DNA of 64,000 nucleotides from Taenia hydatigena (taxonomy: Eukaryota; Platyhelminthes; Cestoda; Cyclophyllidea; Taeniidae). Made by a program: the position numbers and the translations under genes. The stretch spans positions 9,276,179 to 9,340,178 of the forward strand of contig JADWOT020000004.1 of assembly GCA_036345935.2 (NCBI GenBank). The letters run 5' to 3'. The stretch's first letter is position 1; each line of letters starts with the position of its first letter. This document shows positions 24,068 to 37,097 of the stretch, piece by piece. The notes beneath the pieces are model-generated. The model was not told where the DNA came from and ran no database searches. It worked only from the letters and a program-made list of their open reading frames with translations.

Positions 24068-24427
24068 CTAGCTAAAAACACAAAATCTGCAAGACCATGA
24101 TGTGAGACAATTGAACGTGACTCCGACATTTCTGTGCAACTGACTCTTTGATGACAGAATTGTGTCAGGCTGTAATGTTGTACGTTCTGTCACAAATTCG
24201 TCTTGATTAATCCGTGCAAACTCAATGCAGAATGCGACCTCGAACACGAACCAAATCGTGCATATTGTGGTCATCTTATTTGATTTACGCTGAATATTAT
24301 ACACTGCACGCGTTGTTATGGCATTTGCTAGAGAAATGACTGCAAAGATTTTGCAAATAATGCCAAATCGGATGGCTTTTAAGGCCAACATGTTTGGGTC
24401 TATTAATGCCAACAGCATCACTCCCAT
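24068..24427 (-). CDS. 119-residue ORF with hydrophobic segments
   Basis: ATG-initiated minus-strand frame beginning MGVMLLALIDPNM. It has hydrophobic stretches at about residues 16-36 and 54-68 (TICTIWFVFEVAFCIEF) and a Ser/Thr-rich tail. Could be an exon of a membrane protein or a chance frame. There is no second copy to test it against. Confidence 0.2.
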   Translation of the reverse strand: MGVMLLALIDPNMLALKAIRFGIICKIFAVISLANAITTRAVYNIQRKSNKMTTICTIWFVFEVAFCIEFARINQDEFVTERTTLQPDTILSSKSQLHRNVGVTFNCLTSWSCRFCVFS

Positions 24428-24600
24428 TCAGTAGAGAGGAGACATCGGGTGGACGGCACTGAGGGAATCTGATTCCTGCCCAATTCACGCGTTCATGGCT
24501 GCAATGTAAGAGCTGAACGATTGTAAGCAACTATTATTCAGTGCAAAACCAAATCGAGGTATTCAGCATACATTCCATTTTGCCAAATAGAACAACCAGT

Positions 24601-26436
24601 GATCAGAGTACAGTTAAGTTAATCCGTGCTGTCACGATTATCCTTAGCTTAATGAGACGCAGTGCAAAGCACATTAGAATCCTGCTTCATTTTGACATGA
24701 CGGTGTTGGAAACGAAAGTGTTACATGACTGATCCATGTTATTATTACTGGAGGCTCTCACTCAACCACTTCACCGCATGCGTATTTTTAACGCACCAGC
24801 ATGGATGTAATCAGGGTCTAATTTCTCCGTGGTGTCAGTGACCTCTGCTGAGTCACGAAGGTTGCTAATCTGACCGCTCACTACCCAAAACATGCATTTA
24901 AAAGGCACTTGTTACAGTTGTCCATGCTATAAGTGAGAATTCCGTCCTCAGTGAGAGCTGCCAACAATCAGTAAAGGCATTTATACATAAAGTATATTTT
25001 GGCGGTGAGAAGTCACAAACCTTCTACGATGTGAAGTAAGTTTTGTGCAATTTATTTGACTCCAAGAATTTCATGCTTAAAGGCATAATGTGCTGCGGAA
25101 TTATTGATGAAGTAAGGATAGGCGAATTCCTTAAAGAGGTTTTGCATTACAAATGAACGCGAACTCCCTTTTGAATGAAAGCTAGGAGAAAAGTTTACCT
25201 AGCTTTGCGTGGCGTGCCTTTTAAAGTCTAGCATCTGAAATGAGCGGCATTGTTGCCCGCTGACTATCGCAGCAGCCCTGCGTAGATTAAAAGGATTTAT
25301 ATGTGAAGGAATTAGTCTTTGCCCTGTATTGGTCCAAAGGTTAAGAAGTTTTATGGTGTGATTTGCATCCAGCTAGATGCTCAATCAATTTTGCATTGGA
25401 ATTTCTACTTACTAGGTCAATCAAATGCCGAAGCGCTTCCTTAAGAGCACTAAGGAATAATTGAATGGAAAAGCAAGAGTCCGTACATTTGCAGGAACAC
25501 TAATGTTTATGCTAAAGCACATGCCCAAATGATTGCCCAGGGAAGGTGGCAGAAGATAGCACGTTAAACGGAATTGAAGCGTAGCCATGCAGAGCTTACA
25601 CCGAGGGTGATTCCTAAAACACCTGACATTTTCAAGAAGTTTGAATGGCAGACCCCTGCGATTCATGTGCTTCTCGCAATATCAACAAACTAAAGCACGT
25701 TTCGCAAAGGCGAATCCGTTGTCGTAGGACCATTAAAATTGTGCGAGCTCAACTGGTTTTACCTTAGTGATCATCGCTCTTCTAAAATGCTTTAAGGCAA
25801 TAAATGAACTCATTTGGAACCTACGAAGCTCATTTGCTTGAGGGGATTTTATCCCATTTGACTGTACAGCTTGCTCCAAACATCTGCAAGGCAGGGGCAT
25901 GACCGGCAAAATTAGTCATCAAGAAGTGAGTTTTACAAACGGAGGAAAACGTACAAGGACGGCTTAAGCGGATGTGGTCTCTCAGTGTCTCCCATGTTGG
26001 ACAGTCCCCATAACATTCCATGCAGTAGTAGCGTGCATCAGATGACTCCCTATTTTGACCTGCAACATATCACAACAAGACATGAATTCTGGAGAAGCTC
26101 GTATGCCCACTGAAGCATGCTTATGCAATAATATATTTTTAGCTAACTGGACTAAAGCATCTACAAATTCACCAGTGTGCGCTTCCATGTAGTGCTGCAT
26201 GAGTGATTCGAAACCCTCGAATTGCTGGGGATGCACAAGGCACACGTTGTGCTGCGAAGCTTGGAGCGTGTTTAAATGAAATCGTGCATTCTTGCCAGCG
26301 AACGTGTTACTGCAGTGCGAATGTAATGAGGACAATGTTTGGATTGACCTACCCATTTGATGTATGAGCACCTTCCCAGTCGACACCTCAATCCTTAAGC
26401 AATCCAGACAGCATGCTGGCAAACATTCTAAAATAT
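24601..26436 (-). repeat. Palindrome B, right arm (B2)
   Basis: Reverse-complement copy of B1. Beyond 26436 the flank differs from those of B1 and B3: B2 keeps what looks like the native upstream exon boundary, whereas B1 and B3 run into A-family sequence. Confidence 0.92.
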
Positions 26437-26463
26437 GAATAATTTGCTCCACAACATTTTTGC
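25830..26463 (-). CDS. Two-exon Cys/His (C2H2-like) protein gene, B2 copy
   Basis: Exons are 26463-26173 and 26059-25830, with a 113-nt intron (donor gtgaat, acceptor atgttgcag). The first exon is preceded by an acceptor-like aatgcag (ending 26464), and its frame is open from there, so an upstream exon is expected. This probably represents the ancestral arrangement that B1 and B3 have lost. The product ends VKWDKIPSSK, extending past the end of the B1 version. The Cys/His residues described for B1 are retained. Confidence 0.5.
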
Positions 26464-29400
26464 CTGCATTGGTGAAGTTAGACTACAAAAGCAAATGCAA
26501 GTCCACGCAATGAGCTTTCGGTCGCGAGAACGATACACACCAAGTTGGTAGGAGGAGCGACAGACATTGGTTCATTGTTCAAGCAATTCTGGTTCAGGAC
26601 AGATTATCCTTGACAAGATAAATTGGTGCATTGCTTGAATGAGCATCAGTGTCAAGGTCTCAAATGCGTGGCCCATACATTAGGTGATAAGCGATTTACT
26701 ATGGCTGGAACGACAACGGAACTGCGCCAAGTTGTACGGAATGTCACAATGTAAGTAGTGCAATCATGCCTTGTTTAAATGCAAACCATGGAAAACGACT
26801 ATCTGGTCGAAGCCAAAATGTTGACGTTCCTCTCAGGCGGCTTGGACGCAAGTCATAAAATTTCGAATTATCAAGCATTTCACAAAAATATTGGAACTGC
26901 ATTATCGGGTGCCGAACGCAGGGATCATTAATTTAATCTACCTTTACTTTAGAAGCACGATATAAACCATTTCCGTGTTTCGAAAGGCTGTATTTAGAAA
27001 ACCATCTTCATTTTCACACTTGCACACTCATGACAATCAGGCATCAGAGGCGGTGATAAGTGGATTGATGCTTTTCAAAATGAATACCATTTGTGGAGGT
27101 GCAACCTCAAGTCTAACTAGCAATTGAGCACAGGCGCGTAGAGCAATCGTTCCGACTGAAGCAAAGTTTAGCGCAAGTAGTGAATCTCAAGACCCGCAGT
27201 TTTGCCGACCCACCTCCTTCTACTTTGCATTGCTTTCATGAATGCATCCGAGGTTGACAATGGCACTGGAAAATAATCAAAAGCAAAGCACACAAGCGTA
27301 TTGTTTTCAATAAGTAACCTAAGAGCTAGCAATGCAGCACCGACATTGATCAATCACAGACGCTATGTTAATCAAAATTATCTTTTGTTTGAAACAAAGT
27401 GTTGGAGGGTGAGACGAATGAGTAAATGTGCATGGAGGTCAATATTTGCTACGTGTTTGACTGCATCGAACTCCGTCGCACTGCCTAGCGCCTGGATGGT
27501 TGATGTCGTAGACGTCTTGCTACAGGAATGTTCAAAACGCTTGCTTTTAAACGAAGGGATGTGCTTCGATATCTCAAAAATGCATAAATTGAGGCAGTGG
27601 AAAAGTGGCTCGGAGTGAGCTACGAGTGCTCTGCCGCTAACTTTCGCCCCATTTCCAAAATGCTATGGCAACTTTAGCTGCAGAATGCGTCCAGTAATCA
27701 CTGCTTCGCAGCACATGCAACGGAGCGCACTTACGTGTGTACGAATTCATGCACACGGCTCAGCGAAGTGGAGCCAATGAGTGGGTTTTGCGCTCAGCTG
27801 GCAGTTGGAAGGGATGGCAACTCCACTGCTGTCTGAAAGAGTGAACATTCTCTAACTCATCGCCAAGATCAGTAACAATTCATTCGCTTTGGTCTCTAAT
27901 ATTAATGGTGCAATTTTGGTCGAATCCTATTTACATTCCAGACTTACTTGCAACTCGGATGGACGACTACTGCTGCTGAGTGCTGATAGTGGAAAGTAAC
28001 TTAATTTTCAGCCTTCATGTTAATGAAATGCTTATGGCACCTACGAGTGCGCAACAGCTAGCCACAACGTTAGTCTTGACGTGAAACCCTCCACGTTTAC
28101 CCATCTCATGAGAAATGACATCTCTACTCATTATCTGCTTAAGGGCCTTCTTCGCTCTTCGATGGGAAGTGACTTATGGATGCCATTCTGCCACCATTTC
28201 ATTGAAACCAAGTTGGAGTGGTAACTCGTTGCAAAAGCACCGCGCAGATTGGGCTGATTATGGAGCGGGAGCTAACAGCACCCACCCATCAATACGCTCG
28301 ACTTAGCATATTAGCATATTTGCTTGCTGCGCTGCAAACTCTCTGTTACCTCATTACACAGGTCTGGAACTCCCCACGACCCAAGCTCTCATCCGCGTAG
28401 ACACCACTTACCTTTCACCTGCTCCCTGTGCTTTGACGCATCGATGCGCACTAAACACTGAGGAGAGGCGTGTGATGTTTAAACCGAGCACAAACTGGTA
28501 GGGTAAACCAAAGTGAGGGAAGATATTGAGAATGAAGCGGGTTTGGGGGAGATATGATAGCGCATGTTGATTCGACATGTGGCAAAAGACTTAGCAAAGC
28601 GTTCACGAATATGCTTGCGCCATTGTAATTGAATCCTTCCACATTCACTAGTGTGAAAATCGACTCGTGACAGTTGTAGCATGGTCTATGGTGGCGTTGT
28701 GTCTGTTGTCTGAGGAAGCAGCATTCACTTGGGCTAGAATTTGGCCTAAGGAGGCATCCTCCTGTGTCTTCCCATTATGGCTTGTAATCGGACATCATGG
28801 TGCATGATACGGAGAATTGCTTTAGGTATCTCACCTATTCCACTCTTGTGGCTACGATTCTTGTTTTTTTTCAACGAGCAAATAAGAAATTGCCTTAATT
28901 CCTGCTACGCCTTGTGAAGTTTGTTGAAACGACACTAAGAATAACAATGATGAAATGGGACAAATCAAATAGTAATGAAAATAAAAGAACACCAACAGTC
29001 ACAAACCACCCAACAATCACTCATTTTGTGAAAAAGAAATCCATGGTATATTTCTGCACACTCTATTGCTTGGCAAGTACTGACTTTTCCATGGGACGGT
29101 TTGATGAACATTTTTCATACCTTGGCATTCATTTTTACAAGTAGACATTAGTTAGCAACTATATTTTGCATGAATTCACCTATTTCAATGAAAGTTTTGA
29201 TGTGGTAGCCCAAAACCGTTACGTGATGTTATTTATCTGGAACCTGTTAGGTGGCTCAGATTGAGCTCAGTAACGAGAAATTACGAGGTTCTGCGTTCAC
29301 TTTCCAGAAATTGACGATAAGCCACTTCGATGAAATGCGCATGGCTTCATGTGTCGAATTTAGGCACTGATATCGCTACATAAACTTATTGCCCCACTCC

Positions 29401-31023
29401 TGGAACCAGCGAACCAGTGGTTAAGTAGTACTGAAGATTCGATTCAGTCATCACGCCAATGGGGGCGCAAGCACCCACTATGCACTTGCCTAGACATGGT
29501 TACCCGTTTTCCCTTATTTTATGTGGTTGCTCAAATGTGCATTATCTCCACAAAATGTGATGAGGAATGATGCCACTACTGGGTTGATGCTTTGCAGGCG
29601 TTGCATGGCAAAATTATGCACGAGTACAGTCAGTTGAAGGCTGTGGTAGGGACCCAAGTGGTGGCATCGAGCACTGCAATCGAGGTCCCTAAGGTCAGCT
29701 TTATCATGGAGCATGAGAGTAACTCAATATATATAAATGGTCAGTCGATTACAAATCACACGTTTACGTGCTTACAATCAGGTCAGTCGCGTGTCAATGC
29801 TGATGGCATTTGAAGAGGCTGACAGCTACTTGAATCGACCAAGTTAAGCATTCACCATGGAATTAAATAATGTGTTGCGAAGGTTTCGACGATTGGTTAT
29901 GCATAACTGGGCGCAAAACGCAAATCCACAACCTTAAAAAGTAAGGCAGTTTTGTTGCGAAAATGCATGCAATGGAGGACACGACGCAATGCTTTGTTTC
30001 ACAGCACTTGTCTTTTAAGTAGCATGCCTAACACAAGTGAAAAATTTGCCCAAATCAAATTATCTTTGTCCCAAAATTGTCCGCATACAACAGATGCATT
30101 TGAATGGTGGCACACATTTCTGCCACCATTGGAATTGCTCTGGGGCCTGCTGAATAAGGTACGGATACTGAGGCAGCGCCAAATGGTCCTTCATGTGTAC
30201 AAGCCTTGAGGAACTGTTGTGCTCCGTGTTTATGGCAGTCTATACTTTCGTGACAGCTCAGGAACCGCGTTGCACTTGCCAATTTCCTCTTAGCTGTTTG
30301 CATGTGGCTGCATTTGTCACACCCAGAATTTTCCTGATAAACACCTCAAGTCCACTGCCAGCCACTCAGTGGTCCTCTAAAGCCCATCGAATAGGTGATA
30401 TAAAATAGTTGACAGTGATTTAGATGTGGTCGTGCACACACGATGTGCACATCGTTGCAGACTTGTCTACGCCAATCGCTTGACTTATATATCTGTTGTG
30501 TAGTCGTTGCATATTTATGCTCGGTTGAGAGGTCGATGCAATTTTGGGCGCTGCCGGTTCCCGTTGCATCCGTTAACAAGGGCACTGCTGACGATAATCC
30601 TGGCACTGCTGCTACCCTCTAGGTGCCGGTTGATAAAGCGACCACTTCGTTGACGCGGATGAACTTAGTGGTTACAAGCAGTGTGCAGGGTTAGGCACAC
30701 AGATGGCTCGTGCTGGCCAATGATACCTTGTAGAAGGGAAGAGGAACGATGGACTCCTTGCATGTGTGAAGTGCAATTGTCCTCTTCCTTATTACTTGAG
30801 TTAATTGTCATCTCTTTTGCCTATCATTAGTGATTTGGACCAAACCCATGCATTTAACACTTTCCGCATTTTACAAATGTCAATATCGGATGTGGGAGCA
30901 ACTTAAGGTCATAAGAATGAGTGAGCTAAGGTGTCATGAGCGGATTATTGGGGGAAGGGGAAGTAAGTGATTCTTCCGCAGCTCTCTATGGCATTGGTCA
31001 ATGATAGGAGCAGCCAGAGTCAG
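26437..31023. other. Single-copy region between B2 and C1
   Basis: No internal repeats seen. Candidate coding fragments are 29593-29813 (plus strand; a 73-codon frame entered through an acceptor-like gctttgcag near 29598) and the minus-strand frame at 30055-30618. The rest, including 26464-27300 and 28700-29500, shows nothing I can support. Confidence 0.6.
30055..30618 (-). pseudogene. Long minus-strand frame with a single internal stop
   Basis: One reading frame runs from about 30618 to 30055 (about 187 codons), interrupted only by a TGA near 30346-30348. It contains STEHKYATTTQQIYKSSDW, a CDKC motif just after the stop, and ATIQMHLLYADNFGTK near its end. Composition is protein-like rather than low-complexity. 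It is either a gene with a nonsense mutation or two exons whose boundary hides the stop. Family not recognised. Confidence 0.3.
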
Positions 31024-31376
31024 GCGATCGGGGTGGGTGGCACTACTGTTTCAGTTGAAGGATCTGCCTTTTGTGTTCGCATTCACTCCCTCATCTGTAG
31101 TGCACGACATGCTGCGTTTTGTCCAGAACGAGGCGGACTTGCGACTCCATTGTGCTGGGGATTCTCTCCAATTCAGTCATGCGTGCGATCAGGCCTTCAT
31201 GGTTCCCAAGTCAAGCAAACTAGGTTGAACAGGCTGTACAATGGATAGTCGAAGTCGAAATCCTGCAGTCCAATTTGAGCAGTGATAATATGCCAAGTCC
31301 ACACCAGACTTTTGTCTTATTTATTTCTGATGCTCCCATTATGCTCTCGTTAGCATCAGATTCGGCAGGTAGGAAT

Positions 31377-31598
31377 GCAATTCGAAGAGGAAGAAAGTTG
31401 TTTAAGAGAAGTTGTGAATTGACCCTTATTCAAGAACATATCTGCCCTGAATTGATGGCGTTGCAAGAAATTCAAGGTGTTGTTTGCATCCACATCGTAA
31501 TCACAAAAGCAACACTTCGCGCCCATCCCGTCATGGACTGCTTAGGAATTTGAAGTGACACCTTGGTAAAACACTTTAGACATAATTCTTTTCACTGT
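31377..31598 (-). pseudogene. C1 counterpart of the finger ORF, with nonsense codon
   Basis: Reverse-strand frame starting ATG TCT AAA as in C2, with TAA after TSNS. The downstream part (CCFCDYDVDANNTL) stays open to the same C-terminal Ser run. Confidence 0.35.
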
Positions 31599-33877
31599 CC
31601 AAAGTCATCACAACATTCGATTGCGACAGCTCTAAGCAACCGAATGCGTGCCTAGAACAGTAGATTAGTTGCTTTTGCTTGGCCCTCTTACATCTGTCCC
31701 AGTCAGGAAATATCTGAATGGACATGATCGACACCACCTCGAAGCTCCCAGAACAAAGTTCAGGGCAAATTTGGTCGTGATTAGTCAAGGAAGCGTTTCT
31801 GACATCCCATTTCAAGCATTATTAGTCTTAAATAACGCCTTGATTTTGCTTAACTGTATGAGGAATAGCAAAGTTAGATAGGAAAACTTATTTGCACGGG
31901 TAAGTTGTAGCATCATCTCCGTTGGGACAGGCATGGTATTCGGACGATTCGGCAACAATGGAAGGTTAGGAACACGAATGTCTTAGGGCTGATCTGTTCT
32001 CATGTACTCGGTATCGGCACCGTTCTCGCCTCTCGTCCATGCGACACATTACACGGAACATGATCATTTCTTCAATTTATAAACAAGAAGATAGAAGTCA
32101 TAGCTAACAAAGAATTCTAAAGCCGGATCACCAGTGGCTGCACTTCAGATTGATGTCTATATCATTATTATTACTCGTGAAATCACCGCAATGTAAAGTT
32201 GCGTGTGTGCTTTGGTGAAATGGATGATCAAAGTGGATTTTGGTTCTAAAATATAATGCTTTGACTTGACAATGTCTGTAATTTTCTTTGAGAATCGCAA
32301 CATAATGTGCTCTTGTTTAAAATTTCCAAAATATCAACTTTCGTTAGCAAATTCGCTCCGACTTCATTCAATGGCATCTAGTATCTAACTTGTTTTTTGA
32401 ACCCAACATAATTTGATGGCAAATTTTATTCATTCATGACTGAGTTTACTTTGATGAGCCATTTCCTCGCAGCATTGACTTGGTTATGAATAGCTAAATG
32501 AAGGAGCAAGAATGATGTTTTGTACTGCGACAATAGCATTGGTTAAGAAACCGAGGTCAAGCCAAACAGAAAAGTGCTCAAATCATTGCGAATTGGCAAT
32601 GAAAGCATTTCTCAGTTGCAGGAATTAATTGCTTCAAACAGAAAATTTCCAGTTTAAACTGCTTCACTCATCCAAATCTGTCATTTGTCCTGCAACTAAG
32701 CAAAGCTAAACAGTTTTTTGAGTTGGTAATTATTAAAATGAGGCACCGACGAGTGGGTAACCAGTCACACTTAACGTTAACTCGAATTTTGCCCTGCGCA
32801 TTTTGCGGTAATGTCGGGTTGTAATGTTTCGAGGCTTACTTGATCAAAAGTGGGAGAAGATTTGACAGAGACACTTAGTCTATCGTTCTAGACACGTGCG
32901 GTGCTGTTTGCAAGTGTTTTGACCTTAAGTCGGAACAGCTAAAGGCCTTGAAGCGAGTAAGGCTTGATCACACCGACCGAGGTGTCCCTTCGACTGCTCA
33001 CAGTTCTTCCAGGAGCGCAATTTCTCCTTTAAAGAGTCGCCTCAATCGTTGTCCCAAAAACAGGCAGGAACGTCTGTGTGTGTGCCTGTGCATATGTAGT
33101 GCAGAACCATATTCAACTCATCCTCTCCTCCTCAATTGCCCTTCTAGCCGACCATATCGACATTTCTATCCTATATGAAGATCTCCCTCAGTTGTCCATC
33201 GTATGACCATTTAATTGTCATAATAATTTAAACTTCACCTATCGCCAACACTCCATCACTCACCCACCAACTCACTTCACTAATATTTAAACGCATTTTC
33301 CTTATTGTGACTCTCCTACTTCCTCCCTTATTTCAGATTGAAGTAAACTTCGCACATGGAACTAGCATATTTAATAATACTAAAGTGATGTGTGCTAGCG
33401 AGGTAAGAAGATAGCACAGGGTCAGGAGAGGGAGAGGTAGCATAACTCATCCCTAATTTTTACTGTAGACATCGGTTTTGGCCTTTTGTCTTCTCTGGAA
33501 CGGCGGGCCGGATGGTTGGAACTGATGCCGGGATGGCGAGGGAGGTAACAAACGCAAAAAAATAACAAGAGGCTCAGTAAAGGGATAAAAGAAGCGAATG
33601 GGTGGCACTGATGGCCAACTGAATTAACGGGGCGAATCCACGAAGAAGTATGAGTAGCAGTAGACGAAATAACACGTTAACGATCATATCCGACGCTGTT
33701 GTGCGATTGACCATTTCGAATCCTACACGTGTGAATCGACTAGCGGCACATATTGTCGCGTAGTGTCTCTCAGCCCCGTCTGATGTTGGACTTAGGAGGC
33801 ACCCATTGCAAGTGGTTTTGTGGCAACAGACATCACTTCTTTTCGTGTCTTTTTACCTTAATCGATTTCTCTGCAAT

Positions 33878-34075
33878 ATGGCGCATGCAAAAGCAGTGGA
33901 GGAGGAAGAGACGGACCACCAATACCAATGTGCTTTAAATGAAATGCACCGCCGTGTCTGGTCTGCCTTCCGTCAGCTTTTTATCTCTGTTGTTTCCTTT
34001 TGGAAGGACGACTTTCTGGCAGTTGGGGCAACGCGAGATATGAATCTAGTGAAGACAATGGCGACTGTCTGTTAG
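33878..34075 (+). CDS. 65-residue small ORF, C1 copy
   Basis: ATG-initiated frame beginning MAHAKAVEEEE and ending KTMATVC. It carries an acidic stretch followed by a mixed Trp/Phe-containing segment (VWSAFRQLFISVVSFWKDD). C2 (57400-57203) is the same length with two replacements. A donor-like gttagt overlaps its stop (TCT|gttag), so it may be an exon rather than a complete gene. Confidence 0.3.
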   Translation: MAHAKAVEEEETDHQYQCALNEMHRRVWSAFRQLFISVVSFWKDDFLAVGATRDMNLVKTMATVC

Positions 34076-34577
34076 TAGCTGAAATATAGCTCGTGGAGGT
34101 GTGCTTTTGCTGCGTATTTCAAATTGCATAACTGGGACAATTGCTGTGCTGCACCAGGGAGGACAACAGTGGTAATTGCACCTCTCCAGTGGAAGGGATA
34201 AACATACATGATTGTTAGGCTGAAAGCCACGAAAGAATCGTTGGATGAGAGGCGAGGATGAGACGCTCACAGAGGAGAGGAAGTAGAGAAAAGAATGGAG
34301 AAGGGCTATTGCCGGATGTTTCTGCGCAGTGATGTGGCACTGCGTTCCTTATTACCTGTTCTCTTTTTCCACATTCTCCTAGATACCTTCGTTACGCATT
34401 TCTTCAATCACGTTTTTGAGTGAGGTTTGAAGGAATGAGCCTTGTGGAAGGGATATAAGTTTCTATCAATCGACAAATTCGAAGACGCTTTTCATGGTTT
34501 ACTTTGATAAGTGAAGTGAACTACTTGCAGCAATACTGGAACGCCGACGCACGTAAATGAAGTTAGTGAGGAGGAGG

Positions 34578-34904
34578 CTATGATGAAACAGGATTATAGC
34601 ACAGTCTACCTCTAATTTCTGCAATTTCTATCTGCGTTGACACTTTGGAGTCCAACGACAGAGAAGGAAGCTGGAGTATTACGGATAGATTGGCACGGAG
34701 GCGGTAAAGGTGAATGATGAGAAGTGGAACAAAAGTGAGTAGATGTCGAAGTGGGACGGAGGCAGTGATGTAGAACTGAATGGTGAAAGCGATGATAACG
34801 TGGGAAGTAAGATGAATGTTAGAAGGCGGTGGAACGCGTATGCGAGCGTATGTGATTAACCTCTTCTGACTGGATCGGTGCCACGCGTCGCGGGATGGCT
34901 TCAT
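34578..34904 (-). CDS. 108-residue ORF with hydrophobic core, C1 copy
   Basis: ATG-initiated frame starting MKPSRDAWHRSSQKR. It has a basic N-terminus, a hydrophobic region at about residues 36-70 and a Ser-rich then acidic tail. The C2 copy is the same length with three replacements and no indel. It could be a small membrane protein. No family is recognised. Confidence 0.3.
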   Translation of the reverse strand: MKPSRDAWHRSSQKRLITYARIRVPPPSNIHLTSHVIIAFTIQFYITASVPLRHLLTFVPLLIIHLYRLRANLSVILQLPSLSLDSKVSTQIEIAEIRGRLCYNPVSS

Positions 34905-35993
34905 GGGGGACAGATATCACCGGCCTCTGTGCTTCACTTCGATATGCTCGATCTCCTACTTGTTTGCCAGCTTTTCAATCACTTAATTCAGGGACTAGCA
35001 ACCTTGGCAAAGCCTTTAATAGAACGTCTTTAGTAATTTGACATGCTAAGGAAACTGCGAAGTTCTGTTTGGTCAGTTATTGCTGGTCCATTTCTCGCCT
35101 GCTCTATGCGGTCTTGAGCGACTGATACCTCATACGACCAAACTCTATGTCTCCTGAAGTTTATAAAGCATTCGATGAAAAGACAATTCTTTGGATTAGC
35201 TTGACTCTTCTTAAAGGAGCTGATACAAAGATCGAGACCGATGGAGTGGTTCTCTGTTCCTACGCTCTACGTTAAATTTTGTCAAGGAGTAATGATCGTG
35301 GGAGAGGCTGCACATTCTCTGCCCTTCTTTTTTGTCCTCTTAATCTCAGTGTAACTGCCATCGTTCCCCCTGCTCTCTGAAAATTGGTAGTTAATAATTG
35401 TCCTGTGCTCGGCACAGATCGGAGCAGTTATAATGTTTAATTGAAGGCAGATTTTTGACCTGTTTTTATGGACCGGATGTTGCTGACTTTGTAAGGTTTG
35501 TGTCTTGTGTTCTCGATAAAAGGCCACATTACTGACTGCCAATGATAACGTTATTATACTGCACGTTTGGATGTGCGCTCAGATTATTCAAGCTTTGTGT
35601 ATTGTGGTTGTGAACATTGACGGAACTGATCCGCCAAATTATTTTTATCTCGCTTAAACTTCAAGCCCATTCAGACCTCTTATAAGCCAAGGTCTTTCCA
35701 GCGCCATTCATTCGCGACTCCGCCATGAACACTGATCGCATGAAACGCAAGACCGCCACTGCCATGTACATAGTCTATACCTCAAATGCCAGAACCATGT
35801 CCACTAGGCCATCGTCGTCTGAGCGGCGTTTTAGCTGAGGGGTGGATGGGGAGAGAGAGATCGTGGTAAATGTGTAAACGCGTTAGCGGCCACTTTCAAT
35901 ATCACCTCGTACATTGCTTTCATCTTTGCTCGTCCCACTGATGAGGGCAACAAGGCGGTGTAGGGAAGCACTGTAGGGTAGTTTAGGGAGATT

Positions 35994-36420
35994 TCAGATC
36001 AATCGGCAAACCAGTGCTTGGCCGTGTGTGCTGCAGATGTGCGATTGATTGAGCTGGAGATGGAAACCCGTCAGCTTCCTTCTGGCGTTCCATTGTTCTC
36101 CTCTTTTGCTCTTTCTCTCCCTCTTTCTCCAAGTCACATCAGTGAATACCTTTGATGTGGTCAAGTCATCGCCATTGTGCGTACCGATATTCATAGCGGT
36201 CGTAGAAAGAAGTAGTAGTGGGCAGGAGAACGAACGACTGATTGGGTGAGTGGGTGGGTGGGTAATCTGCCGTGCACATGGGCAGTTGTTGACAGGTAGA
36301 GAGGATAGCGCGTATGAGGTCAGAGGTGACAAGTACAAAGTTGCTTTTGCTGTTGTTGTGTCGATGGTGGTAGTGGGTGCTAGTGAAGTACTGACAGATG
36401 GATGGGAAACATGAAAGCAT
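35994..36420 (-). pseudogene. C1 counterpart of the 145-residue ORF, frameshifted
   Basis: Same ATG and 5' half as 54811-55248. An 11-nt difference shifts the frame and stops it after AQWR at 36166. The downstream half remains open in another frame. Confidence 0.5.
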
Positions 36421-37097
36421 GACAGCGTATTCTCACTAGGCTCATTTCTTCTTCGATCTTATTAGGCAGTAAAACGTATGGGCAGTAAAGCAGCAGCAGT
36501 TGGCCAGCTGTTTGTTTACTGAGGAAAAGGGCTTATGGCTTATGTCAATGGCGCCCTTGCTAGGTGGTGAGGGCGGATTCTTCCTCCTTGTTTGCACCAT
36601 TCCATACTAATCCACGTTATCTTGAGCTGAGCTTTCATTTTTCCACACTTAACTGCGCTGTCTTACATTCGGATATTGATGTTATCATCCTACTCGCTCT
36701 TGCTAAGCCAACTTTCACCACTACCACCACCCCCACCGAATGCCTTCTAGTCGACTAAGAAGCAAAGTCAACGAATGGCACCCTACACCCTTGCAAAAGT
36801 AAATGAGCACATCACAAAAGTCAACCACCGCTAATTGAAATGAGGCTATTAAAGCATATGAAAGGTGGGCAAATGCATTAAGAACTAGGCATAGAAAGAA
36901 AGCAACGACCAATTTTTGAACAACATCCTTATTTGAGTACCATAGAAGGCTGCACAGCAGACAGAACTAACCTCGCTCCTGATTACTAGTACACGGAAAC
37001 AGATGCACTCGCGATGCACCTCAACGCAAATCTGCTACGAATTATGCACCAATGTCCATCATATCACTAACGCGATGGTACGCTAGGAAGCAACTCC

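Larger units (their letters stand above)
18784..24600. other. Spacer of palindrome B
   Basis: Single-copy, moderately AT-rich sequence with the hairpin at 20839-21122. Open stretches of about 100 codons occur at 19949-20357 and 23199-23574 without splice support. The best candidate is the ATG frame 24427-24068 on the minus strand, listed separately. I see no repeat linking this spacer to the rest of the window. Confidence 0.7.

Noticed and set aside
31001..31228. Possible sliding-clamp-like segment (LKDLPFVFAFTPSSVVHDML)
   Set aside because: The resemblance is only in hydrophobic pattern. The C2 copy is frameshifted, and the opposite strand looks equally protein-like.
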